NCBI GenBank assembly: GCA_018350325.1
Contig: JAEVLN010000015.1
Location: 434,001-498,000 of the forward strand
Reading direction: 5' to 3'
Source of the DNA: Globodera rostochiensis
Taxonomy: Eukaryota > Nematoda > Chromadorea > Rhabditida > Heteroderidae
Length of the DNA stretch: 64,000 nt
Shown here: one piece after another, positions 34,909 to 46,059 of the stretch
Layout: the number at the start of each line of letters is the position of its first letter
How positions within the stretch are numbered: position 1 is the first letter of the stretch
Notes under the pieces: model-generated
What the model saw: only the letters and a program-made list of their open reading frames with translations
Databases searched by the model: none
Told to the model about the DNA's origin: nothing
Made by a program: the position numbers and the translations under genes

Positions 34909-37900
34909 ATGGCCACAATTATGAATGGAAATGTTCACCATGCGGAGAGCACCGGTGCGCATGTCAAAAACGGCACTGACCTAAACGGCACGAAGCTGGT
35001 CAAGCCGTTGTTGAACACCGTAGCCCAATCGGATGCTTGCAACAATGTGAAGCAGTACGTGCTGGAGGCAATCCGTGACAAGCAGGAACTGTACAATATG
35101 GAACAATATGCTATTGACTATGCGCATTCTATCGGTTTGTACTACTAATTTGATTTGGGATTGATCATTTTTTGATCTCAATAAGTACGTACATATCACT
35201 TGAATATTCATTTTGGAATGCACACAATTTTTGCCCTCAAGGACTGGTGGCACCGATGCCGGACCAACCGAAGGAGACATTTTCGAACATTTTGGCCGTG
35301 CCACCACCGATCACCTTGTTGCCTTCACCGTTCCCGCGGGAACTGTACGAGCAGGCTGTTGATGTTCAGCAACAGCTGAGCGAGCTGTATTTTCGCATTG
35401 CGTCCGATCACGAATTTTTGATGGACTCATTCAAAGATGTGATCAAAAGTGTGTTGACAATTAAGTAAAACATCAAATTTGCCTTATTTTAATATATAAA
35501 AAAAGGTGACCCGTTCATGGCACGCTTTGTGCAAATCGCAAAAATGGTCCACGAGGAAGGCGTTCACCAACCGTTGGCGGTGCAACTGCAGCGCTCGGAT
35601 TATATGATACATTTGGAGCTGTCGGATGGCACATTGGCACTCAAACAGGTAAACATAACCAGGGTGGCCAGTGGCCATTATGTAAACCCCAAAAAGTAGG
35701 ATAAGCCTAAATGCAAAATACGAATTTAATGCCAAAACTTTTGTTGATGGATCCGACGGTGCTGACGACAGGCGCAGTCGGTAATTTTTTTTATATTTTT
35801 AATAGGGTCGGCACTCCGATCCCCGCCTTTTTTTGGTCGGGGTTTTCGTCGCCCGACCCCGAATTTCTAAATTTTCGGGTTTTTAGTGCAAAAAACCCCG
35901 AACCTCGACTTTTTGGCCGGGCTTTTTTGTCCCCGAACCCCGCAATTCTCAACCCCGACATCAGGGTGCCAACCATTAATTTTTAACTTTTTGGTTAAGA
36001 AAATTGAGCAAATTTTTTTTGCGATTTCTGCATTACATGGGGAGAGGGTGGGGTTGGCGGTGCCGATAGGCGCCGCCGGGAAAATTTTGAAGATTTTAAC
36101 AAGGTTGTTCAGAAAAAAAGTTCGAAATTTGGACATTTTTAAGCGAGAATTCCTAGAAAATTTAGAAAGCAGGCAAAAATGAAAAAGCAATGGGTTCTTC
36201 TTTGTTATGTGTCAACAAAAAAAATGTTTTTTAAATTAATAAAAAGCTGTTTATAGGGGTTTTTGGGGTCGTAGAATCCGAATCTGACCTTCTTTTCGAC
36301 CAATTCCGAACCCGAACCCGAGTTCGAACAAATTTATACAAATTTTTTTTCGCATTTTTAAATTAAATCTGCGTTTAATTTTGACGCCATTCGATCCGTT
36401 CGTTCTCAGCAGGACTTGAGGCAATGCACGAATATTTGCTTGTTGTTGACTCCAGATTGATAACAAAGTTAAATGACCTTTACCTCTCGATCTCGCTGAC
36501 CTTTGCAATAGATGATAAAGGCAATAAAATAATGAGAGATGGGGTGGACAACCAATTCCTCTTTTGCCATTTCCCGCAATATGGCCCTGAAAACTCGGGT
36601 TCGGGTTCGGAATTGGTCGAAAAGAAGGTCAGATTCGGATTCTACGACCCCAAAAACCCCTATAAACAGCTTTTTATTAATTTAAAAAACATTTTTTTTT
36701 TGTTGACACATAACAAAGAAGAACCAAGCAATGACCACCCTGAACATAACAACAATACCTTTTTGCCGTATAATTACAAAAAAATATATATTTTTTTAAA
36801 TTTAAATCAGGTCGAAGTCAACATTGGACCGCTTGGAGGGATCGGTTCTGTAACCGGCGTTTCAAAATTGCATCGCAAAACGTTGGACAAGGTGGCCATT
36901 GTGCGCGAAGGACGGCTGGCCATGTTGGCCAATGCGTATGCGCCAGTGGATCGAACACGACAAAACTTAGCTCGCTCATTCTACCAGACATGGTGATCAG
37001 AAAAGGGTTTTCGATTTAAACCACAAAATTAGTAGAACAGAATGGTAAATTCGATCAAAAATTTCCTCGGCGGCGCCTATCGGCACCGCCGACCCCCCCC
37101 CCCCCCCAGAAATGAAGCTGAATTCTCAAAAAGTTATCATTTTTGAAATTTGCAAATCGGAAAATGCATCCTTAAGAATCAAACATTTTTCAAAATTTTC
37201 GGTACCCCCTCCCCAAAGCAGAATCCTAAATACATGCCTGGCAGGGCTCCCAAATCAGAGGTTTTAGCCTCATTTTGTGGTTTTTTGGAAGGACAATGAA
37301 TGTTTATTTATAGTGGTAATTCACATAAAAACAAATTGTTTTTTTTAAATATAAATGAATAAGGGTGATTTAAAATTATATTTATGTTTATTTTATTTTA
37401 AAGGAAATTGTTTGGCGACCCAAAGGCCATTTTACTCTTCTTGGACACGCCGGACCTCATGTATTTTGAGCAGCGTCAGTGCATTCAGTTTGAGGTGGAA
37501 AAGTTGGGCAAACAGGATGGCCTTCTTGTGGTGGTGTTGTCGTTGCCTTTCGTCGAGGCATCGAAAAGGTTGAGTTTGACTAAATATAATAAATAATATA
37601 AAATATAATTGTATCAAAACCAGGCATGGTCACGGATACAAATTTTTAAATCCGCCCGACCATTCGGGCACGGGTGTCGGAGTTTGAAGGCGAAAACCTC
37701 GGCCAAATGTCGGGGTTAGAAGTTTTTTCATCCCGGAATTTCGACAAATTTGGGGTTTTCTCATCTCGGAATTTCGAAAAATTTGGGGTTTTCTCATCTC
37801 GGAATTTCGAAAAATTTGGGGTTTTCTCATCTCGGAATTTCGAAAAATTTGGGGTTTTCTCATCTCGGAATTTCGAAAAATTTGGGGTTTTCTCATCTCG

Positions 37901-40900
37901 GAATTTCGAAAAATTTGGGGTTTTCTCATCTCGGAATTTCGAAAAATTTGGGGTTTTCCCATCTCGGAATTTCGAAAAATTTGGGGTTTTCTCATCTCGG
38001 AATTTCGAAAAATTTGGGGTTTTCTCATCTCGGAATTTCGAAAAATTTGGGGTTTTTATCACGGAATTCGAAAAATTTGGGGGTTTCTCATCTCGGAATT
38101 TCGAAAAATTTGGGGTTTTCTCATCGCGGAATTTCGAAAAATTTGGGGCTTTTTCATCCCGGAATTTCGAAAAATTTGGGGTTTTCTCATCTCGGAATTT
38201 CGAAAAATTTGGGGTTTTCTCATCTCGGAATTTCGAAAAATTTGGGGCTTTTTCATCCCGGAATTTCGAAAAATTTGGGGTTTTCTCATCTCGGAATTTC
38301 GAAAAATTTGGGGTTTTCTCATCTCGGAATTTCGAAAAATTTGGGGCTTTTTCATCCCGGAATTTCGAAAAATTTGGGGTTTTCTCATCTCGGAATTTCG
38401 AAAAATTTGGGGTTTTCTCATCTCGGAATTTCGAAAAATTTGGGGCTTTTTCATCCCGGAATTTCGAAAAATTTGGGGTTTTCTCATCTCGGAATTTCGA
38501 AAAATTTGGGGTTTTCTCATCTCGGAATTTCGAAAAATTTGGGGTTTTCTCATCTCGGAATTTCGAAAAATTTGGGGTTTTCTCATCTCGGAATTTCGAT
38601 AAATTTGGGGTTTTCTCATCTCGGAATTTCGATAAATTTGGGGTTTTCTCATCTCGGAATTTCGATAAATTTGGGGTTTTCTCATCTCGGAATTTCGAAA
38701 AATTTGGGGTTTTCTCATCTCGGAATTTCGATAAATTTGGGGTTTTCTCATCCCGGAATTTCGATAAATTTGGGGTTTTCTCATCTCGGAATTTCGAAAA
38801 ATTTGGGGTTTTTATCACGGAATTCGAAAAATTTGGGAGTTTCTCATCTCGGAATTTCGATAAATTTGGGGTTTTCTCATCTCGGAATTTCGATAAATTT
38901 GGGGTTTTCTCATCTCGGAATTTCGAAAAATTTGGGGTTTTTATCACGGAATTCGAAAAATTTGGGAGTTTCTCATCTCGGAATTTCGAAAAATTTGGGG
39001 TTTTCTCATCGCGGAATTTCGAAAAATTGGGGGTTGACGAAAACCCCTCCCGAGCAAAAAATGCCCGAGTTTTGGTGGGGGGGGGTGGCCCGAAATTTCG
39101 GAAAGTTCGGGGAAAGATTGGTGGCATTCCAAATATCTATTTGCTGGCACGAAAAATTTTTACCTAAGTTCTTTATATTATATGTTTCCAATTTTCTAAG
39201 AATGTCCCTCGATGAAAATGGTGACTTTTCGCTGTACATGGACGGCAACAAGCGGGTGGCTTTGGTGCATATTACGGATGGCAATGCGCCGGACGAATTT
39301 CCGACGGAACGCGAATGGACGGCACGGACAATGATGGAACGGTCAACAGCCATTCTGTCGCCAAACATTCGTTTGCAGCTGAGCTGCACCAAAAAAATTC
39401 AGCAGGTACTGTTTAGATCAGTTATTTATAAGATTTGTCCTTATTTGGAGGGTCCTAATCTTATAAATTTAAAATGTCCTTATTTGTAAGATTTGTCCTT
39501 ATTTGGAGGGTCCTAATCTTATAAATTTAAAATGTCCTTATTTGTAAGATTTGTCCTTATTTGGAGGGTCCTAATCTTATAAATTTAAAATGTCCTTATT
39601 TGTAAGATTTGTCCTTATTTGGAGGGTCCTAATCTTATAAATTTAAAATGTCCTTATTTGTAAGATTTGTCCTTATTTGGAGGGTCCTAATCTTATAAAT
39701 TTAAAATGTCCTTATTTGTAAGATTTGTCCTTATTTGGAGGGTCCTAATCTTATAAATTTAAAATGTCCTTATTTGTAAGATTTGTCCTTATTTGGAGGG
39801 TCCTAATCTTATAAATTTAAAATGTCCTTATTTGTAAGATTTGTCCTTATTTGGAGGGTCCTAATCTTATAAATTTAAAATGTCCTTATTTGTAAGATTT
39901 GTCCTTATTTGGAGGGTCCTAATCTTATAAATTTAAAATGTCCTTATTTGTAAGATTTGTCCTTATTTGGAGGGTCCTAATCTTATAAATTTAAAATGTC
40001 CTTATTTATAAGATTTGTCCTTATTTGGAGGGTCCTAATCTTATAAATTTAAAATGTCCTTATTTGTAAGATTTGTCCTTATTTGAAGCCTCCGTCCTTA
40101 TTTTCGGGGTTCGGAAAAGTTTTGTCGAATTTAGTTGCATTTTGAAGGTTTGGCGTAATTTTTTCAGAATAAAACCTGTTTTTCGGCATAATTCGTAATT
40201 TTTGGACCAATTTTCTTAACAAATATTGTTTCTCGGCGGCGCCTGGCAACCCTGGTTTAGATGGATGTATTTGATGGTGATATTAATCCGAAATTAATTT
40301 TAAGCCAGGCTGTGCCGAGACATACACTCTCGAGGGGGGGAATTCTCGATCTAAAAACTTTGAAAATCTCTATCCAGTGTTCGCGTTAGTTAGATGAATT
40401 TAAGATTTTAATATTTCTCTTTCGAGCAATTCATAAGTCTTAAACGAGACTTATTCGGAGGACAATACATTGATTGGGTCCAGCAGGCGAGGACTCGCAA
40501 GATTTCCCAAGAATTTCGTCTCGACCTAGAGCTTTAGTTTGATTAAGCGTGATCAGAGCAACTCGTGCTTTGAGCTACCTAATTTAATGAATTTATAAAT
40601 TTTTAGGTTTTGGCCAAGCCGGGCATGTTGGAACGTTTCATTCCAAACGATTCGAAGCTTGTGGCCAAACTGCGCAGTACGTTCACAGGCCTCTGGGGCC
40701 TGGAAGAGGACGACAAAGCGACTAAAGAAGTCATTGAGGTGTTTTTGTTTAATGCAAAAATTTTATTAAAAATAAAATAATAAGTACAATAAATTGTAAA
40801 AATCTTATTTATAATTACTTAAATTATTCAATGTTTTAAAACCATTTCAAAAAATGTTTCCCGTCGTTTTAAAGGCTGCAATCAGATCGCCGCGCAATTA

Positions 40901-41717
40901 TGTGCTGAAGTCGCAGATGGAGGCCGGCCTCGGCAACTTCTTTGACGAACAGATAGCGGAAATGTTGCAAAAGCTGAGCAAGCAGGACAGGGCCGCCTAC
41001 ATTCTTCAGCAACGCATCAATCCGTTGGTGGTCAAGGTGATGAACAAATCATTGTGTGGTCGAAATCCCGGACGGCAAAAATGTCCAGAAAGCGGAATTT
41101 CAAAATTTGTTTTGTTTTCTAAGATGTTCTGATCATTTTTTGACCTTCCGCGATGCAGTGTTTTGGACCATTTTCCTTAACAAATTCCATCAAAAATTGA
41201 AAATTTTCTCAGCACAAAACATGAATTTCCGCCAATTTTGTAAATTTCCGGATTAGCGGTTTTTTGCCAAAAAGTCCTGGACAGAATTCCGGACCCAAAA
41301 TGTCTGGGAACCCGGGAACTAGTTTTGTTTGTAAATAATTTTTTGATTTTTCAAAATTTGCACAATTTTTTTTTTGTTGCAGAATTTTATGATGCGACAA
41401 ATGAAGCCGGCACAAATGGAAGATGTTGTGAGCGAATTGGGCATTTACGCATCACTGATCGGAAACCAATCGACCGGTCAAATTCTGCATAATTCTGTCG
41501 ATGGGCACACAATCCGAAGCAAAGTAGGCTTAGAGTAAATAGTGAAAGTTAAAAATAAAAAAATCAATATTTAAATTTAATTAAAATAGAGAAATTAAAA
41601 AAATTTTCTTTTTTTAAGCCCTCAAAAGTGAATCAGGGTGGAGTTGTTTTCGGCGGTGGCACAATCGACTCGGCACTGCTTTTCCCCGCAGCCGAAATGT
41701 TGGAGGCGCAAATTTGA
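34909..41717 (+). CDS. gss: Glutathione-synthetase-like protein (degenerate glycine triad)
   Basis: Ten exons (34909-35134, 35242-35448, 35506-35648, 36811-36992, 37404-37568, 39201-39405, 40607-40738, 40875-41036, 41383-41523, 41619-41717) give a continuous 553-residue frame. Eukaryotic glutathione synthetase adds glycine to gamma-glutamylcysteine using ATP. Family hallmarks are present: LQRSDYM, LKQVEVN, LFGDPKAILLFLDTP, TARTMMERS, TKKIQQVLAKPGMLERF, PRNYVLKSQ, VSELGIY, TIRSK. Key departures: the ATP-grasp glycine-rich loop, EGGGNN in canonical enzymes, reads EAGLGN; the two serines expected after VEVN are missing (NIGPLGG); the alanine-rich loop reads GGVVFGGG. Catalysis is therefore doubtful. 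Cyst nematodes are known to have expanded, neofunctionalised GS-like genes, some acting as effectors. The long hydrophilic N-terminus shows no signal peptide, so secretion is not supported here. Introns 5 and 6 hold minisatellites. Confidence 0.9.
36184..36726. repeat. Fold-back inverted repeat in intron 3 of the GS-like gene
   Basis: About 36184-36345 (TTCTTCTTTGTTATGTGTCA, GTTTTTGGGGTCGTAGAATC, TTCCGAACCCGAACCCGA) recurs in reverse complement at about 36580-36726. The 235-bp loop between them is AT-rich. It probably derives from a fold-back transposon. Confidence 0.8.
37068..37091. repeat. GC-rich hairpin motif (representative copy)
   Basis: CGGCGGCGCC then TATC then GGCACCGCCG: ten-base arms with one mismatch, which becomes a G-U pair in RNA from the opposite strand. 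Other full or near-full copies: 1342, 2124, 20641, 23969, 29112, 30205, 32720, 34038, 34160, 36056, 43814, 46661, 48400, 49265, 53753 and 58146. They are usually preceded by CTTAACAAA...AAAATTTTCTC and followed by poly-C and AAAGCAGAATTCTCAAAA. Confidence 0.9.
37735..39037. repeat. 33-bp minisatellite in intron 5 of the GS-like gene
   Basis: About 39 copies of a unit containing TTTTCTCATCTCGGAATTTC and GAAAAATTTGGGG. Variants include TTTCGATAAA, CTTTTTCATCCCGG and shortened TTTTTATCACGGAATTCG units; some variants recur in blocks, indicating local higher-order amplification. The unit length is a multiple of three, so several frames stay open on both strands for about 500 codons. Confidence 0.97.
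39420..40085. repeat. 58-bp minisatellite in intron 6 of the GS-like gene
   Basis: About eleven nearly identical copies of GGTCCTAATCTTATAAATTT, AAAATGTCCTTATTTGTAAG and ATTTGTCCTTATTTGGAG. The array starts within 20 bp of the exon 6 donor (39405). Very low divergence suggests recent expansion. Confidence 0.97.
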
Positions 41718-42780
41718 ATGGAATTTGATCAAATATTTCAAAAAATTTAAGGATAGAGAATAATGACTAATTAATTATTTGTCAAAATTTTTTGATCATT
41801 ACGAAAAGGTTGCTCATTAAAAGTGAGAAGAAAAAACAGGTTGAGATTTTATTGCATTTTCTTTGGAATATTTTTAAAATGCCAAAGAATGTTTCAAATA
41901 ACTTCGAATTCCGCAAATTCGATTGTAATCTTGTAAATTGCCTTTTTTGAGTGCTAATGACTTCGGAAGTTTTTTATTATTTGATGATTTAAAAAGGTTA
42001 AATAAATTTAAAATTGTTTTTCATATTAAAGACGACGAATCACTTAGCTTTTAATTAAGTACAGTTTCTTCGGAATCTGAACTTCTGACCTTAGCATACT
42101 TGGAATTGCCATGCCATCGCTGGGCATGTCAAATGCAAATTTATTTTATTTATCTTTTTGAGTATTTTATAAGATTGATTTCATTTAAAGCCCCGATAAT
42201 AAAAAATAGTCATTTATTCAGAACTGTCCGTCGAATGGTCGCAAATGAATACGAAAATTTCTTCAAATAAAATGAATAAATTATGCAAGAATTTTTTATG
42301 GCAATAAATTGTCCATATCATTGCTAACAATCTCTGGCCAAAAAAGTGAACGAAATGCTGTGGTAATTCTTCCGTTTTGTCAATTCCAAAATGGACGATT
42401 TGTCATCGGACTCCATCAATGTCCATTTCCATATCACACGCCGCCGGTGAACGAATGCTCTCTCTGATTGGTCCATTCAATCACTTTCCCATTCCATCAG
42501 ATTCATCCGATCTTTTGAAAATTATTTTAACATAATTTATTTTTCTAATTACATTACAAAATTGAATTAAAATATAAATAAATTTGAGTTTATAAAAACG
42601 TCGTCTTTTTAAAGGCTTTGCTGCCTGCTAAATAATGAAATTTAGGCATCCTTTCGGCGGGAGTGGTGAGCCGTGGAGTGAATACAATTGGACGAAAAAG
42701 GAACTTTTTAAGTTTGACAAAAGGTGCAAAGGTAACAAATGATCTCTAACACAATCAAAATATAAATGAATTTTAAAGTG
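41718..42780. other. Intergenic stretch after the GS-like gene
   Basis: No confident gene. An ATG at about 42634 begins a 32-codon open stretch containing GEPWSEYNWTKKELFKF and ending at a possible GTAACA donor. It cannot be joined in frame with the astacin exon that follows. Confidence 0.35.
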
Positions 42781-42785
42781 ATCAA

Positions 42786-42889
42786 CCTAAACTTGTAACA
42801 CTGCCACGATTTTACCAAGAAACAATTGATCAGATGGAAGGGCTTTCTTTCAATGACACGGCACTAATCAATCACATGTATTGCAAACG
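42786..42889 (+). pseudogene. Astacin-type metalloprotease C-terminal exon
   Basis: One frame reads LPRFYQETIDQMEGLSFNDT, then ALINHMYC. This matches the end of the astacin domain, where the pattern is roughly T-I-G-Q ... L-S-F-x-D ... I-N-x-x-Y-C. Astacins are secreted zinc endopeptidases. The zinc-binding HExxHxxGxxH helix and the Met-turn are not found in this window, so only the tail is supported. A following exon at about 42970-43062 (NCTDTTREHAQRMDADWANK) could belong to it but is not recognisable. Confidence 0.45.
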
Positions 42890-43456
42890 TAATATTTTAA
42901 TAAAATATTATGCTAAATGAAACATTTTTCACATCCTTTTTAAACAAATTAAAAAAATTTAGATTAATTTAGATTTGAATTGCACGGACACGACCAGAGA
43001 GCACGCCCAGAGAATGGACGCTGATTGGGCGAACAAAATGCTCAAGACTTCTGTTGTAACGCTTTTTGTATTGACATGAGGCGAAAGGCCAATGCCAAAT
43101 TTCCCCGACTCAAAAAAATGTTCAAAGGACCAATTTTGAACCCAGGACCCAAATTTGAACTATTTTTGAAAGCTGACAGTGGTCGAAATACTGCATTCAT
43201 TCCCATAGTGGCCCTGCCATTGTTGTCTGATGTTCTCCGACACATTCGAATCGGGCACCCATGACCATCAGGCGACAATTTTTTCTGTGTCAACATCCGG
43301 CGACTGAACACAGTAAGTAGGGTTGGAGGGGACCGGTACCGGGACGGGACGGGATTTCCCGAGGTTTTTCAGGTCCCGGTCGGTCGGAATTTTAAAAAAA
43401 ACAAAAAGTCCTGGTCCCGGTTTAGTTATTAAATTTGATTTGGTTTATGTCTACAA

Positions 43457-44212
43457 CAGGGCTGCCATTTTGTCCTGGAAACGTGGGAACTACCACGTTT
43501 TGGGGTTCTTTTCCACGGATTTGCCACGTTTTTTAAAGCTGGCACGTTTTCCACGTTTTGGGGTTTTTTGCCACGTTTTTTCCACGGTTTAGCCTCGAAT
43601 GGACTTTCTCTCAATTTATTGGATATTTTTTAAAAAATTTAACATTTCGCCAATATTTGGACCAATTTTCTTAACAAATTCAATCAAAAAAATAAATTTT
43701 TCCCGCCGGCGGACCTCACCCATTTCTCAAGAAAGCTTTAAAAAATTACTGTATTTTTAGAAATTTTTGATTTCAAATCTCTTAAAAATGAAGTCAAAAA
43801 TTCAAAATTTTCTCGGCGGCGCCTATCGGCACCGCCGACCCCCCCCCCCCCCACTAAAGCAGAAATCGCAAAAAATTACATTTTTTGAAAACTCCTTAAC
43901 AAAAATGCAATAAAAAGGGAAAAACACACCCCGAAAAATGGACTTTTTCACTCAACTCCACACCCACCTAAAAAAAATTACTGCCTACGGGCCTAGAGCA
44001 TAATTAGTTACTATCTCATCCTAATTTGCTCAAAATGGTGAAAAGTTGTGATAAATGTGCTAGTTAATGATTGTTGGAGCAATTTTATATTAAATTAAAG
44101 AATTAAAAAATTGCCACGTTCTTTCCACGTTTTTGACAAAAATTTCCCACGTTTTTTTCCACGTTTTTGAAATCGTTTTCTACGTTTTTGGGTTTTGGAC
44201 ATGGCAGCCCTG
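43457..44212. mobile_element. hAT-like element, 756 bp, TSD GTCTACAA
   Basis: CAGGGCTGCCAT occurs at both ends in inverted orientation. Identical 8-mers GTCTACAA lie at 43449-43456 and 44213-44220. Interior CCACGTTTT repeats flank a hairpin-motif block (43814-43837) ending CTACGGGCC like the 33.9 kb MITE. It appears nested in an older element whose left end (TAGGGTTGGAGGGGACCGG) is at 43319. Confidence 0.9.
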
Positions 44213-45029
44213 GTCTACAAATCAAAATCGGCACAAATAGTTATTTTGTTTTACAATAATTTTGGGTAACACTTTCAAAAAGTTCCGATTTTTTTTCTTA
44301 AAATTTCAGAAGTTGGAACTCGGAATGCATCGAAATTCGGAATTCCGAAATTTGGAAAACGAAGCTTGGACATGTTGGCAATTGCACTAAGACAGAATAA
44401 CATCCGGGCACTAAGCATCAACAGGTTTAGAGCTGACTTACAGTCCACCCTCCCCCCCCCCCCCTCTCCCAACAACGGGAGACATTAAGGTTGGAAAAAT
44501 TTTATTCACGTTTTTCGAAATTTAGAAGAAATTTCTTCGAGCTTACTTCCTTCCACCGCTCGTCGCATTTGCGTTTTTGCGAGTTCAAATTTATTTGATT
44601 TGTTGCCATCATAACTTCCATTAATGACCGAACTTTGGAGCAACGCCTGAGAGCTGCTGAGGACCTCGCTAGGGCAGTTTGCACGCAATCTATTTTGACC
44701 CGGACAGTCCCAAAGATGTGCAGAACTGAAGAAAACGTGGAGGTGGGCTTTTGGAGGAGCCAATCGAAATCTCGATCCAATTACGAACCGTTTGACCATT
44801 GCTTACATTTTGTCTCATATATTGTTTTATCCCTTTTGTCACATTTCCCCTTTCTGCTCCAAAACACTTAATTTTTAAGACATATTGTATTTATTTGTTG
44901 TGTCATATTGATAGCCCATAATACAAAAACGCCAACTCAATACGTCGATAAAGTCGAAACGCCGAAATTCTTCACTTTATAAAGCAATTAATTCCCTCAC
45001 AAATCAATGTTTAGTTGGTGGTTCCAACT

Positions 45030-46055
45030 AGTGTTAGGCAAATGGGGTTTTTCGGTAATCGGTAAATTACCGTTACCGAAAAATACCGAAATCTCAACAT
45101 TTTTCTCGGTCGGTAATCGGTAACGGTAAACCGGTAAATTACCGTTACCGAAAAATACGAAATCTCAACATTTTTCTCGGTAACGGTAAATCGGTAAATT
45201 ACCGAAAAAATCCCGATACCGAAAATTACCGGCCAAAAAATTCGGTATACCGACCGGTAATCGGTAATTTTTGGAATTTTTAAATTCTATTTAAAATGAA
45301 CAAAACAATTTATTCAATACTTATAATTGATAATGGGCAATGTTTTGTTTAGAAAAATAAGCATCTCAGCTGTTGCTGGGTTTAATAAATTGCGGCGGTA
45401 ATTAAAAACATCTCTTGCTACAGAGAAAATCCTTTCGCTTTCAACAGATGTCGCTTGCGCCGAAAGGTAGCGGCGAACAATGGGGGACAAAATAGGGAAC
45501 ATTTTTTCATTCTCTTTCCAATAATTGAAAGGATCACTGTCCAACGGCTCCAAATCCGCTTTCCTGTACAAATTCAATTCAAATTCAATGTCCTCAGCCG
45601 GTTGACTTGAGCCCTTTGTTGGCGTTTTTCGAGCAACAAATTTATTCGCGCGGGACGCAAAGAAATCACCGCACTTCTTTTTTGGAGATGGAGGCCTTTC
45701 TAAGAAATAATTTAATAGAAAAAGTCGAACAAATGAGAAAAAGCATTTTTTATTTTTCTGTCCAGTGAGCTGAGCTCTCCTTAATTTATATTTACAACAC
45801 AAATTGAAATGTTTAATTAACCTGCACTATTCACATTGACAAATTTTTCCATTGTTCCGGGGCGCGTTTTCATTTCATTGTCTTGGAGCTTTTTCAATTT
45901 TTCAGCGAATTCTGGATGCTGTTTGACATGAGCGTGTAATCCCGAAGTACTTGCTGCAGACGTCTTAATTCGCTTTTTGCATTCATTACATTCTGATTCG
46001 TCTTTATTACATTTTGTATAAAGACCAATATTCCAAATTAAACTCATATTCAATC
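45030..46055 (-). mobile_element. hAT transposon deletion derivative encoding BED finger and hATC
   Basis: Minus strand 46053-45817 encodes a BED-type zinc finger (CNECKKRIKTSAASTSGLHA, then HVKQHPEF). Positions 45690-45314 encode the hAT dimerisation domain ([54 protein letters not shown]). The middle DDE part is missing. The plus-strand left end is TAGTGTTAGGCAAATGGGG at about 45031, followed by GGTAATTACCG-type repeats. The matching right end was not found. TAGTGTTAGGCA also occurs at 4097, marking a related remnant. Confidence 0.75.
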
Positions 46056-46059
46056 TAAA

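Noticed and set aside
37068..37091. GC-rich hairpin plus poly-T/poly-C as a transcription terminator or riboswitch
   Set aside because: Rho-independent termination is bacterial, and the motif travels with mobile elements on both strands irrespective of genes.
37646..39167. Open frames of nearly 500 codons on both strands across the 33-bp array (11-residue repeat protein)
   Set aside because: They arise automatically because the unit is a multiple of three with no stops; the array lies in an intron of the GS-like gene. Only the frame continuing into exon 6 is kept as a question.
34909..41717. Canonical housekeeping glutathione synthetase
   Set aside because: Family identity is certain, but the glycine triad and nearby ligand residues are altered, so normal activity is not claimed.
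42970..43265. Separate secreted phospholipase-like or astacin EGF exon
   Set aside because: Cysteine-containing peptides exist in two frames but neither matches a family pattern nor joins the astacin exon convincingly.
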